Shown here one piece after another: positions 11,943-24,909 of a DNA stretch of 64,000 nucleotides; positions within the stretch are counted from its first letter, which is position 1, and the number at the start of each line of letters is the position of its first letter. Both the position numbers and the translations under genes were made by a program. The notes below the pieces were generated by a model. That model saw only the letters and a program-made list of their open reading frames with translations, ran no database searches and was not told the origin of the DNA. Source of the DNA: Nemertoderma westbladi (Eukaryota; Xenacoelomorpha; Nemertodermatida; Nemertodermatidae); assembly GCA_032718475.1 (NCBI GenBank), contig JAUCBJ010001457.1:98919-162918 (forward strand), in the 5' to 3' direction.

Positions 11943-14006
11943 AGGCCACAATTATTTTATTTATTATTTGGTTTATCGTGGTTATCGTGGTTGAATAGCA
12001 TTCCATTGGTTTAAACCTCTTGGTTCGTTTGTGTAGAATTTCTCGACCCGGTACCGGGTTTTCTTTTTTTACCTTCATAATCCTTTTTAGTTATATGCCA
12101 ATGTATACAGGTATTCGTTGCAGCACTTCCTGAGTTTCCATTTTCCCCTCTTTAAACGTTTTCTCGGATTTATCCTATTCCCCTTTTTGTTTAATGATGA
12201 ACCCCCTAAACCAATATCAACCGGGCCTATCCTATATTAACATAACTATTAAATAGATTTAGTCCGTAGAACTTCAGAACGTAGACATTTAAGCATTACA
12301 GTGCTGCTGTAGTAACTGTAATGTGGTTGTAGCAAGGACTACTATACTACTATACTACTTTAGTATAGTAGTCCTTGGGTTGTAGTTATATTGTACCGTC
12401 ACCGTCACTGCAGATTTATTCATTGAAATTGAAACTTTTTGTTAATGGACAGCAGGTGTAGGTACCGGTACCGCAACTCTATTTATTCTCTTTCTGACCA
12501 ATCATTAGCTAGTACACCTACACACATATATATTTGGTGTTTGCGTCATTAACTCATTATTTTATATCTCGGGATCAACTTTTCCATCATATAAAAATCG
12601 GTACATTTCCGGTCCTCCATAGTGCTGTTAGCTTTATAGGATGTTCAAAAACTTGCTAAATAAATCGCTTTCCCAAAATGAAACATAGTAGAGTTATTTT
12701 ATATTATCATTTATCAAGAATATATCCCCGGTAAACATTTATATATTCATCTGGTGTTGTGGCGTGGATCAACCCCTGATTAAAGACCCCCACCCTTTTG
12801 GTAAAGGGGCAGGTTGAAGTTGGTGTGACCGGATTAGAGAATCGACTTAGTTGGATTTCCCAGAGGATATTCTCCGCGTATAGTGGGGATTATAGGGGGG
12901 CGTCTTGATTGCAACTTCTACACCCCCAGTGCATCTGAATGTACAAAAATGTCTTAGTCTGTCTGACTGTAAATCACAACAATTCGAGTTTACAACAATA
13001 ATTATGTACACCATAAAATCGATAAACATTAATGTTTGGAAATGTTGTGAATTTGGGATATTATTTTGATTTGTTTTAATTTGGTGAGTATTTGGCGTCC
13101 TGTGTGAGTTTTATATTGAAACTGTGGAAAGACTCAATTAATATTGTTTTGGGTATTTGGTGCATTTAATTATAGTTTCGTTTATTTTCTCAATTTGGTT
13201 GGTTATTCTGTCGAAAGGGTGTAGTAAATTTTGAGTCAAGTCAAAATGTGTCAATTTTGACAGTAAAAAATTTTCGAGTCAAATTTTATTTATTTTTTTA
13301 CATATATTATCTAATTTAATTTTGTTTCTTATTCGTGTGAGTTGGTATGCCTTAAGTCTTGCCCGTAAATACAATAAACCGATTGATCAGTAATAAGTTT
13401 ACAGTGCCTTATAGAGCTTCTATTGAAGTTTTGTATTTTTTTTTAGGATATCAGATGTTATTTATTTGTGATTAAACATTTATATTATATATTCAATATC
13501 GTTCAGGAATAATAATTATTAATCTCTAGCAATATGATATCGTACTAATACTGTGTTTATCCATTTACCGGTACAGAGATTCGCAGTAGATAATGAACAC
13601 CAACAATAATTGTCGCAGTTATAATAATGAAATTGATATTTTTAGTAATTAAATAATTGATATTTTTAAATTATGTGCAAATAATTTTACAATCTGGAAT
13701 AACTATGTAGATTCTGGCGTGTAAAGTAGCACTAATATGTGCAGATTTGAGTGGTTTGTTGTGGTGTGTTGTGACGAACGAACATAGTGAGCGATTAAAA
13801 TTAAAGCCACGAGAATCGGAACACTGAACTATTTATCTAGTTTATTATTCCAAATTGTAACATTTTACGAAACTTCTAGAGCTGTGAGGTTTACATTACT
13901 TATCCGTTGAATGTACAGCTCTATGATATGTTCTACTTTAAAGGTATAAAGTACAATACGCTGTTGAGACTAACGGTGTTACAATTTTGGAATAAAATTA
14001 CTAAAA
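11943..14006. other. Non-coding, AT-rich, no gene seen
   Basis: Roughly 2 kb downstream of the SLC35A-like gene. It holds one strong hairpin (12333-12377, listed separately), a few TACCGGTA-type palindromes and short AT runs. No ORF has family resemblance. Confidence 0.6.
12333..12377. repeat. Perfect hairpin, 16-bp arms
   Basis: CAAGGACTACTATACT (12333-12348) is followed after 13 bases by its exact reverse complement (12362-12377). The loop is itself a continuation of the ACTATACT repeat. It could be a small foldback relic or could arise by replication slippage. Confidence 0.85.
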
Positions 14007-14265
14007 AATTAAAGGTGTAATATTATGGTTTTGTTCAGAAGTGGAAAAAATGCGAATAAATGCGAGAATATATGCAACTTGACTGCCCGTTCAATAGAAG
14101 TGGATTAGGTGAGAGTGTGAGTGTCAGGGGCTAGTGGCTGAGCTGGTTAGCGCTACTGATGAGGCCTGTTAGGCCGAAACGTACGTAGCACTGATTCAAC
14201 CCCCGGTGACGCGCTTTCGCATTTTTTCCACTTCTGAACAAAATCATAATATTACACCTTTAATT
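14007..14265. mobile_element. Small inverted-repeat (MITE/foldback-like) element, 50-bp arms
   Basis: The 50-bp left arm (14007-14056, starting AATTAAAGGTGTAATATTAT) is the reverse complement of 14216-14265 with a single mismatch. The 159-bp interior carries a tRNA-like segment (separate entry). There is no ORF, so it would be non-autonomous. No clear target duplication is visible; AT-rich DNA on both sides hides one. The near-perfect arms suggest recent origin or gene conversion. Confidence 0.8.
14130..14215 (+). ncRNA. tRNA-like segment containing a hammerhead-ribozyme-like core
   Basis: TGGCTGAGCTGGTTAGCGC (from about 14136) fits a Pol III A box, and TGATTCAACCC (from about 14192) fits a B box, at tRNA-like spacing, with a GGTG closing a T-arm-like stem. 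Between them, CTGATGA (14156-14162), a 4-bp GGCC/GGCC stem with loop TGTTA, and GAAA (14176-14179) match the conserved hammerhead core. C14180 with loop GTAC and GTA (14185-14187) could form a minimal stem III and cleavage triplet. Stem I does not pair in that register: AGCGCTAC pairs better with GTAGCACT, shifted by two bases. It may be an inactive relative, or the match may come from a tRNA-derived SINE body. Confidence 0.4.
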
Positions 14266-15095
14266 ACAGTTGCAACAGCTCATCTCCACTTTATTTAAAA
14301 AATTAAAGGAATATTAACTCTATTACAAGTTATTGGGGAAAAATAAATTCATAAAAAATTCGATTTTGGATTTTAAACTCCATTTAGGCCTACTTATACT
14401 ACACAGTATTGGCAACCTATTGAACAAATCATTAAGCTGTCATTTGGTCGTTTTCTAAACTTTTGGAGGCTAATAATTCCAAACTAATGCACGTAATGGA
14501 AATCCTTTTACTGAGTTACACCTAGTGTATATTAGAAAATTTATTTATGTTTTATTAAAATCCAGGCATCATATAGGTAGACATTCATCAAAAAATAATA
14601 ATTGTAAATTTATGTTTATCTTAATTTTTTATATGAAAGTGTAAAATTTATTTTAATATATGTAAATATTTAAATTAAAAAATTTAATAGTTCATTAATA
14701 TTAAAAATACAATTATCTTACATGCCACGATCTTATCAATAAAAAAATATATTTATATTTTTGAAACAAATCTAATTTTGTTTATAATGTAATTCTTAGG
14801 AGGTGAAGGTACAACGTATGTTATAAAGAAGGGTGGTAATAAGGGCTACCAATTTCCAAGATTTGGCCGATAAAAAAGAAAAGCCACTATGGGGTAAGTT
14901 ATACTTATACTGTTATAGTATATTGCAAGTAAATTCTATTAGATCATCTGTGACACATGTTATTTTTGTTACAATGTTATTACCGAGTGCCACACATTCT
15001 CTCCTTTTCTATAAGTGGTTTTATGTAACAGGTGGATAAGTCAGATATTTTGTCACCTTCATCAAGGTTGTTAACTGGTCAATCCCTGGTGAACG
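14266..15095. other. Non-coding, very AT-rich
   Basis: Runs of A/T with no ORF of recognisable family. AAAAAATTAAAGG at about 14298 echoes the outer end of the inverted-repeat element, which may mark an older insertion edge. Confidence 0.5.
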
Positions 15096-18000
15096 GTGAA
15101 CTACTGCCGACTAAAGCTGTACTGGCTACTGATATACAGCAGCTCCACTGGTGAACTACTCCCGACTCAAAGCTGTACTGGCTACTGATCTACAGCAGCT
15201 CCACTAGTGAACTACTGCCGACTCAAAGCTGTACTGACTACTGATCTATAGCAGCTCCACTGGTTAACTACTGCCGACTCAAAGCTGTACTGACTACTGG
15301 TCTACTGGTGAACTACTGCCGACTCAAATCTGTACTGGCTACTGATCTAGCAGCTCCACCAGTGAACTACTGCCGACTCAAAGCTGTACTGGCTACTGAT
15401 CTACAACAGCTCCACTGGTGAACTACTGCCGACTCAAAGCTGTACTGGCTACTGATCTACAGCAGCTCCACCAGTGAACTACTGCCGACTCAAAGCTGTA
15501 CTGGCTACTGATCTACAGCAGCTCCACCAGTGAACTACTGCCGACTCAAAGCTGTACTGGCTACTGATCTACAGCAGCTCCACTGGTGAACTACTGCCGA
15601 CTCAAAGCTGTACTGGCTAATGATCTACAGCATCTCCACTGGTGAGCTGCTGCCGAGTCAAAGCTGTACTGACTACTGATGCTGATACAGCAGCTCCACT
15701 GGTGAACTACTCCCGACTCAAAGCTGTACTGGCTACTGATCTACAGCAGCTCCACTGGTGAACTACTGCCGACTCAAAGCTGTACTGGCTACTGATCTAC
15801 AGCAGCTCCACTGGTGAACTACTGCCGACTCAAAGCTGTACTGACTACTGATACTGATACAGCAGCTCCACTGGTGAACTACTGCCGACTCAAAGCTGTA
15901 CTGGCTACTGATCTACAGCAGCTCCACCAGTGAACTACTGCCGACTCAAAGCTGTACTGGCTACTGATCTACAACAGCTCCACTGTTGAACTACTGCCGA
16001 CTCAAATCTGTACTGGCTACTGATCTAGCAGCTCCACTAGTGAACTACTGGTACTGCCGACACAAAGATGTACTGACTACTGATCTACGGCAGCTCCACT
16101 GGTGAACTACTGCCGACTCAAAGCTGCACTGGCTACTGATATACAGCAGCTCCACTGGTGAACTACTGACGACTCAAAACTGTACTGGCTACTGATCTAC
16201 AGCAGCTCCACTGGTGAACTACTGCCGACTCAAAGCTGTACTGGCTACTGATCTATACAGCAACTCCACTGGTGAACTACTGCCGACTCAAAGCTGTACT
16301 GGCTACTGATCTATACAGCAGCTCCACTGGTGAACTACTGCCGACTCAAAGCTGTACTGGCTACTGATCTAGCAGCTCCACTGGTGAACTACTGCCGACT
16401 CAAAGCTGTACTGGCTACTGATCTACAGCAGCTCCACTGGTGAACTACTGCCGACTCAAAGCTGTACTGGCTACTGATCTACAGCAGCTCCACTGGTGAA
16501 CTACTGCCGACTCAAAGCTGTACTGACTACTGATCTACAGCAGCTCCCACTAGTGAACAAAGCGGTACTGACTACTGATCTACAGCAGCTCCACTGGTGA
16601 ACTACTGCCGACTCAAAGCTGTACTGGCTACTGATCTACAGCAGCTCCACTGGTGAACTACTGCCGACTCAAAGCTGTACTGGCTACTGATCTACAGCAG
16701 CTCCACTGGTGAACTACTGCCGACTCAAATCTTTACTGGCTACTGATCTACTGGTGAACTACTGCCGACACAAAGCTGTACTGATATACTGGTGAACTAC
16801 TGCCGACTCAAAGCTGTACTGACTACTGGTCAACTGGTGAACTACTGCCGACTCAATGCTGTACTGACCACTGATCTACAGCAGCTCCACTAGTGAACTA
16901 CTGCCGACTCAAATCTGTACTGGCTACTGATCTACTGGTGAACTACTGCCGACTCAAAGCAGTACTGACTACTGATCTACAGCAGCTCCACTGGTGAACT
17001 ACTGCCGACTCAAATCTGTACTGGCTACTGATCTACTGGTGAACTACTGCCGACTCAAAGCTGTACTGACTACTGATCTACAGCAGCTCCACTGGTTAAC
17101 TACTGCCGACTCAAAGCTGTCCTGGCTACTGGTGAACTACTGCCGACTCAAAGCTGTACTGACTACTGATCTACAGCAGCTCCACTGGTTAACTACTGCC
17201 GACTCAAAGCTGTACTGACTACTGGTCTACTGGTGAACTACTGCCGACTCAAAGCTGTACTGGCTACTGATCTACAGCAGCTCCACTGATGAACTACTGC
17301 CGACTCAAAGTTGTACTGACTACTGATCTAGCAGCTCCACTGGTGAACTACTGCCGACTCAAAGCTGTACTGACTACTGATCTACAGCAGCTCCACTGGT
17401 GAACTACTGCCGACTCAAAGCTGTACTGGCTACTGATCTAGCAGCTCCACTGGTGAACTACTGCTGACTCAAAGCTGTACTCACTACTGATCTACAGCAG
17501 CTCCACTGGTGAACTACTGCCGACTCAAAACTGTACTGACTACTGATCTACTGGTGAACTACTGCCGACTCAAAGCTGTACTGACTACTGATCTACAGCA
17601 GCTCCACTGGTTAACTACTGCCGACTCAAAGCTGTACTGACTACTGGTCTACTGGTGAACTACTGCTGACTCAAAGCTGTACTCACTACTGATCTACAGC
17701 AGCTCCACTGGTTAACTACTGCCGACTCAAAGCTGTACTGGCTACTGATCTAGCAGCTCCACTGGTGAACTACTGCCGACACAAAGCTGTACTGACTACT
17801 GATCTAGCAGCTCCACTGGTGAACTACTGCCGACTCAAAGCTGTACTGACTACTGATCTACAGCAGCTCCACTAGTGAACTACTGCCGACTCAAAGCTGT
17901 ACTGACTACTGATCTACAGCAGCTCCACTGGTGAACTACTGCCGACTCAAAGCTGTACTGGCTACTGATCTACTGGTGAACTACTGCCGACTCAAAGCTG

Positions 18001-19986
18001 TACTGACTACTGATCTACAGCAGCTCCACTGGTGAACTACTGCCGACTCAAAGCTGTACTGGCTACTGATCTACAGCAACTCCACTGGTGAACTACTGCC
18101 GACTCAAAACTGCACTGGCTACTGATCTAGCAGCTCCACTGGTGAACTACTGCCGACTCAAAGCTGTACTGGCTACTGATCTACAGCAGCTCCACTGGTG
18201 AACTACTGCCGACTCAAAGCTGTACTGGCTACTGATCTACAGCAGCTCCACTGGTGAACTACTGCCGACTCAAAGCTGTACTGACTACTGATACTGATAC
18301 AGCAGCTCCACTGGTGAACTACTGCCGACTCAAAGCTGTACTGGCTACTGATCTACAGCAGCTCCACCAGTGAACTACTGCCGACTCAAAGCTGTACTGG
18401 CTACTGATCTACAACAGCTCCACTGGTGAACTACTGCCGACTCAAAGCTGTACTGGCTACTGATCTACAGCAGCTCCACCAGTGAACTACTGCCGACTCA
18501 AAGCTGTACTGGCTACTGATCTACAGCAGCTCCACCAGTGAACTACTGCCGACTCAAAGCTGTACTGGCTACTGATCTACAGCAGCTCCACTGGTGAACT
18601 ACTGCCGACTCAAAGCTGTACTGGCTAATGATCTACAGCATCTCCACTGGTGAGCTGCTGCCGAGTCAAAGCTGTACTGACTACTGATGCTGATACAGCA
18701 GCTCCACTGGTGAACTACTCCCGACTCAAAGCTGTACTGGCTACTGATCTACAGCAGCTCCACTGGTGAACTACTGCCGACTCAAAGCTGTACTGGCTAC
18801 TGATCTACAGCAGCTCCACTGGTGAACTACTGCCGACTCAAAGCTGTACTGACTACTGATACTGATACAGCAGCTCCACTGGTGAACTACTGCCGACTCA
18901 AAGCTGTACTGGCTACTGATCTACAGCAGCTCCACCAGTGAACTACTGCCGACTCAAAGCTGTACTGGCTACTGATCTACAACAGCTCCACTGTTGAACT
19001 ACTGCCGACTCAAAGCTGTACTGGCTACTGATCTACAGCAGCTCCACTGGTGAACTACTGCCGACTCAAAGCTGTACTGACTACTGATACTGATACAGCA
19101 GCTCCACTGGTGAACTACTGCCGACTCAAAGCTGTACTGGCTACTGATCTACAGCAGCTCCACCAGTGAACTACTCCCGACTCAAAGCTGTACTGGCTAC
19201 TGATCTACAGCAGCTCCACTGGTGAACTACTGCCGACTCAAAGCTGTACTGGCTACTGATCTACAGCAGCTCCACTGGTGAACTACTGCCGACTCAAAGC
19301 TGTACTGACTACTGATCTACAGCAGCTCCACTGGTTAACTACTGCCGACTCAAAGCTGTACTGACTACTGATCTACAGCAGCTCCACTGGTTAACTACTG
19401 CCGACTCAAAGCTGTACTGACTACTGATGCTGATACAGCAGCTCCACTGGTGAACTACTGCCGACTCAAAGCTGTACTGGCTACTGATCTACAGCAGCTC
19501 CACCAGTGAACTACTGCCGACTCAAAGCTGTACTGGCTACTGATCTACAGCAGCTCCACTGGTGAACTACTGCCGACTCAAAGCTGTACTGACTACTGAT
19601 CTACAGCAGCTCCACTGGTTAACTACTGCCGACTCAAAGCTGTACTGACTACTGATGCTGATACAGCAGCTCCACTGGTGAACTACTGCCGACTCAAAGC
19701 TGTACTGGCTACTGATCTACAGCAGCTCCACCAGTGAACTACTGCCGACTCAAAGCTGTACTGGCTACTGATCTACAACAGCTCCACTGGTGAACTACTG
19801 CCGACTCAAAGCTGTACTGGCTACTGATCTACAGCAGCTCCACCAGTGAACTACTGCCGACTCAAAGCTGTACTGGCTACTGATCTACAGCAGCTCCACT
19901 GGTGAACTACTGCCGACTCAAAGCTGTACTGGCTACTGATCTACATCAGCTCCACTGGTGAACTACTGCCGACTCAAAGCTGTACA
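15096..19986. repeat. 56-bp satellite-like array, ~85-90 copies
   Basis: The unit begins GTGAACTACTGCCGACTCAA, continues AGCTGTACTGGCTACTGATC, and ends TACAGCAGCTCCACTG. Shortened units lacking the CAGCAGCTCCA part are frequent. Variants such as ACTGATGCTGATACAGCAG and GTGAGCTGCTGCCGAGTC recur in the same order at an offset of 3008 bp (CTAATGATC at 15617 and 18625), showing duplication of a multi-unit block. No meaningful ORF. Confidence 0.93.
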
Positions 19987-22900
19987 CTCACACTGGTGAG
20001 GTGAACTAACGCGGTAAAGTAGAGATAACAGGCTACACTAAATCTACCACGTAGGTATTATTATATTAAAGGTCCCATGTCATGGAAGGCTACAGTATTA
20101 GCTAGTCGTCATGATGTGATGGATGTTTCTATAGTTTTTACTAGTATAATGTTCTCTAATTAACTTCATTACTTTATCGTATAACGTTTTAGACACAACT
20201 GGTGCAACGTTCATTATATATCTTTACAACGCCGGGATCTACATCATTCAACAAAGGGAAAGATACAATGACTCGCATTCATTATATAAACTATGTTCGA
20301 TACTAAAATGTATAAAGATGATTTGCCTTTAGGTATATTAGTTAGGCCTATATCTACATCTGTATAATTAACTGTCAAACATTATAGCGAATATTTGTCT
20401 ATTATAAGATATTGAAATGATATAGCGCTATTTTATTCTTTGTTGGCTATTCTTGTTTAAAATTACAATGATTTCAATTTTCGAAAGTATTTGACATATA
20501 TATAATATATTAATATATGTACGCCCCCAGTCGGGGTAATTCGCCATTATACATAAACTACGTGTGTGTCCTACCCATTTAAACATTGTCTGACTATTTA
20601 TTTATTTATATCAGGCTGTTTGTAATTCTTACATTGATTCTCCAATATCAGGAACATTTGCTATTTTTCAATGAGAGGATTCCGCGGATTGCCCAGTTTA
20701 GCGGAAAATAAAGGACGCTTTGAATGCGTAATAGGGGTGAATTATATAACGTTTTGGCGTTATCGCAAGATGTTTCCCGGAAGTAAGTATTTCTACTGGT
20801 CGGCCTTCCATCAAAGGCAGACTGATACCATTTCAAAAATTATATTGTGTTTATTTTGGCACGGAAATTGCCATCCAAATAGCTTCAGTGTTAAGTGAGT
20901 GGAAAAATTATTTTCAACGAAAAATTTCCAAAATATTTAGTCGAAAACTTAATACTCACCGTTCCGGGAAAACGTGACATTCAATGTAATTAGGATTTTG
21001 TGTCGGGAAATACCAACTCCGCCTCATTTGCTTCAAACAGTCACATTAAACTCAACACCCTTGAAGACCCTAAAGTTTTTTTAGATTTCTCGCTGTCTCT
21101 GTTTCTATCCTCATGCACCCTTTATCGCGTTATACTTCGCTCAAACATAAAAATCCACTAACATCACGCGTGTACGTAACTAATTTATGGCTTTATGACA
21201 GTTTTGCTTTTCAATTGCGTGCCATGGACCGGACAGTTCTGGGGCCTTCGTGCAGGAGAACTGTAGGTAATCATATCAGTGACATGTTATCATAATGTAT
21301 GTAGGCCTACTTATGGTGAGTTACATATAATAAGTATTGGTTTCCGCCCAAGGCTTACTGATACTACAGTATACTGTACTAGGGTGGCTGAATGTGGCCT
21401 CATTAATATAAAAAATTGTTTCTTTTTAAATGTACAAGCAAACCGCGGGTTATTATTCCAAACTCTCGTTTATTGTTTTGGTTCCTTTCAACCCGCCTCT
21501 GCAATCTGTTTCTTTGCTGAGCTAAGTCTGGCTCACAGCCGTTGAGCTTGTACCTTTAAGTGAAACGATTTCTGATATTAAAGTTGTCATATTCATCCAT
21601 TGTATACACCCCAAGGCCATAATGCCATCAGTCAACTGGGGGCGGTGAGGGGGTACGTTTTTTGTAAGATTTATAGCAGAGATTTCCTTACGTTATTACA
21701 ATTTATGCAAAAATACACTTTGGTATGACAGTATAAGTAATTGAAAGTAATGCATCTTACTGTAGCTTATGTTAGTTTTCAATTATGAGATTAATTTATC
21801 ATTCGGAGTGTCATTTTAATCACATCCTACAGCCGTTACCAATTGAAAATTAATGAATAACTTTATTACCCTAATTTAGCAATTCTGTAATACTTAGACC
21901 AAGCGTTTTTCGTTTCATGCGTTTCTCTATCTAGTGCTTCCGACAAACACACAACACATTTCGAAAACAGCCATAGTATAATAATTATAACAATTCAGTG
22001 ATGGATTTAAATGAACAATTCCTTTATTTGTCAGCTTGACTGAATTAAACACATTTGAAATGATGGCTCAGAGTTCGATTACCCCCCTACCATAACGTGT
22101 TCAATTCAACACGTAGTAAGTTTCACCCAAATCAGATCACATCACCTTTTCTAGCACGTTCGCTCTCTCACACAGTATTTTGAAGAAAGTACTTAAACTC
22201 AAATCGATAATTATCTGGGAAATTAGTGTGATGTAAGGTCATCACATCCGGAGTTCGAAGATAGGAAAGAGAGCACCCATGCGACGGTCCAGGAATAAAA
22301 TCCTCTTTGAGTAGATTATATCGATTTTTAAAGTCGATGGTCCAACACAAACACCGCTCGCCTTACCGCCAACGGGATAGGTTGAGCGCCTTACCGCCAA
22401 CGGGATAGCTTGAGCAATGTCTACCTCGGCTTAGGCCTCAACAAACCTATTTATTGATTGCCATCACTCTCGATACCATATAGGGTGTATTGGGACAATA
22501 ATCGTGTGACACTCGGAATACTAAAACTGTTGGGTTAGTAGATCAATGTGTTGATTTATGTAGCAAACGTAGCTAAAGGTATAATATAGCTAAAGGGAGA
22601 CGGAATAGGCGTTGACCAAAGGCCGATAAAACACCAGAATAATATTAAAATGATATCGATAATAATAGAATTTAACAAAAACCATGTTACTTTTCCTTGT
22701 GGAACTCCAATCTAACCTGACTTAACACTCAAACCGGAGGGTTTTGGGCTATTAAACTTGTTCTGTTGATGTTGTGTGGTGGGTGATTAAAGCATACATC
22801 CCCATGGCAGTGAAGTATTAGTAGTGTTAGTGTAGGACGCACGCAGAAACAAATTCTAAGTCCCAATCAGTTATCCAACTTCGCTTGCATTTACCTGATA

Positions 22901-23839
22901 CGCAATTATTTTTGAATTAACTGGGTTCTAAAATTTTGAAAAATAATTCGAACTATTCCTGATTTCTATCAGTAACATCGGATCACAGCTGGCCGCGCCC
23001 TCTTACATTGCCGCTATGGGATAAGTTGCCCTGGGGTCAAAGTTGTAGTACATCGTGAACCACAAGTTTGGGAGAAAAAGTTAAATATATTGGGGCGCTT
23101 TTATCATAATTTAACATCCTAGGCGATGCTTCGTTAATCACAATATAAGTAAACGTAATTATTGAATGGTTTTATCTTGAATAATACGCAGCTGCTTGCG
23201 TGATTATTCTCAGATTTGTTCGTGATTGCTGATACCATCCTACATAGAGGGTTAATCTAGGTAAAGCCCGAACGCGTGAATCTCCAGGGATGTAGCTGAT
23301 ATAACTTTACTACGTCAAATAATGTGGCCTTTGCATACTTAGCAAACAGAGTGTAAGTCTGCGATGTTAACATTCGATAACTTCATAATATATCATATAG
23401 GCTCTCACAACGCAGCAATCTCAAACCCCTGGTGAATCTGAAGAAAGTCACTAAACACAAGGAACCCTCATCACTCCCCACGCAATGCGGCAAGTAGAAC
23501 TAACATGCTTGTAAGGTGCATCTTGCATCAGTCGACATCCAATAACATCGGTTGAGGTCTGAGCATCTACCAGACAATAGGAGTCGTCCTCAGTTCATCG
23601 GATAACAGAGGTGCGGGTGGTGTTGGTCTTCTTATAAAACATACTACCGATGCCGCCTTGGATAAGTTTGGCTGGCCACTTCACCAGTAGAGTCGTCCGC
23701 TGCTACTATTATAAGGTGGAATATGCCAGTGGAAGCCGAACAGGCTTATAGATTGAGCAAATAAAATCGGATCTAGTCAGTGAGCAGACTATTGATGAGT
23801 GGAAGAAGGAACCAACGAGCAAATGTGGCACTAGAAGGA
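19987..23839. other. Non-coding stretch, no gene recognised
   Basis: About 3.9 kb of AT-rich DNA with only short ORFs (under 90 codons) that match no family I know. A 28-bp tandem duplication lies at 22359-22414. Similar CGCCCCCAGT motifs lie in opposite orientation at about 20522 and 21640 but are too weak to call an element. Old transposon debris is likely. Confidence 0.5.
22359..22414. repeat. 28-bp direct tandem duplication
   Basis: CGCCTTACCGCCAACGGGAT plus eight more bases occurs twice in a row, with one difference (AGGTTGAG versus AGCTTGAG). Confidence 0.85.
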
Positions 23840-24390
23840 CTGATAACTACAAGCTAGGCTGCAATCAAATCACTGTATGACGGATAGATGGAGATACAGA
23901 TTCATTTGAAGTGTAATGGAATGGGGTGTCCTTCAAAGTGAGACACTTTATTATTGTGGTGGACTGCGAATGTGTCTCGACCACCATATTATAGATGAAC
24001 AAAACCAGTCAGTTGCATTAGAATTACGGGATCAATATCATTGGCAGACCTCGACTTTGCAGATGATCTAGGTTTAACAGGCAGTATTCAAAGTTTGTCT
24101 ATTTGTAAACGCAACTAAAATCAAAATACTCACTGTAACCTTGGATTCTCCTCCACCAACACAACGGATATATTGACCCTGGTTGGTCGCGTAGCTGCTG
24201 AAGGCAAGGCTTGGTCTGCATTAAATAATCTATCACTGGTCAATCCGTCGCTGGATGACAATATATTAAGGGCAGCAGTAGAGGTTTTGGTTCTAGATGG
24301 CTGCCCTGCTCGTCTACAGCATAAGACACCAAATCCCTTCATGGTGCATACACCTCAATGCTACACATGGATCATGGTATAAGATACAAT
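23840..24390 (+). pseudogene. Decayed LINE reverse transcriptase fragment
   Basis: Interrupted plus-strand translation shows, in order: SLYDG, then DGDTDSFEV with an in-frame stop, FIIVVDC, LADLDFADDLGL (the RT catalytic FADD motif, about 24045-24075), TKIKILTVTLDSPPP, and GKAWSALNNLS. These line up piece by piece with the minus-strand LINE at 26866-28700 (SVYDG, DGDTEPFEV, FIIVVDY, LTDLDFADDLGVL, TKILTVNFESP, GKAWAALNRLS). So it is another copy of the same family, badly decayed and 5'-truncated. It lies in inverted orientation on the other side of PTEN. Confidence 0.72.
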
Positions 24391-24909
24391 GTACGCAGCA
24401 TTATACAGTTTCAGTAGTAACCTATTATTGCCGAAACCCAGCAACACCCTGCAGGCACTACTACCTCTGAAAACTGATCACCCTGTGGCCTGTGCATGAT
24501 ATTGTTGTATGGCAGCCAAGATGAGTTAAATGTTAAAATTGTGGCGGATTATACTTAATTTACAATGCAAAATTTAAATTATTATCATATCAATATACAC
24601 CACTTCCTTATCAGTGATCGATGCCATAATGATATATATTCCATAACATAAACTTAAAAATTAAATTATATAAAATAAAGAGCCAAATTCGAAGAATAAG
24701 TCATTAATATCAACAAATTACAAATATACATATAATATAATAATATGATGCAAAATCGTTAAATGGACAATTAATAATTAAATAATAATTTCTTACAATA
24801 AAAGTTGTCGGAATAATTTCAACATCTACATGAGCCGGTGTCACTTGATAAATTTGACGGGAATTAATCAGCTAGAAAATAAAAGCGAAATCTGAAAGAT
24901 GGGAATTGT
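24391..24909. other. Non-coding; 3' flank of PTEN
   Basis: AT-rich, no ORF. On the minus strand this is the 3' UTR and flank of PTEN. I could not fix a single poly(A) signal. Confidence 0.45.

Noticed and set aside
14130-14215. Functional tRNA gene
   Set aside because: A and B boxes fit, but the middle is a long hairpin and not an anticodon arm, and the acceptor stem does not pair well.
20518-21657. Possible DNA transposon with CGCCCCCAGT inverted ends
   Set aside because: Only about 10 bp match between the ends, no ORF and no target duplication.
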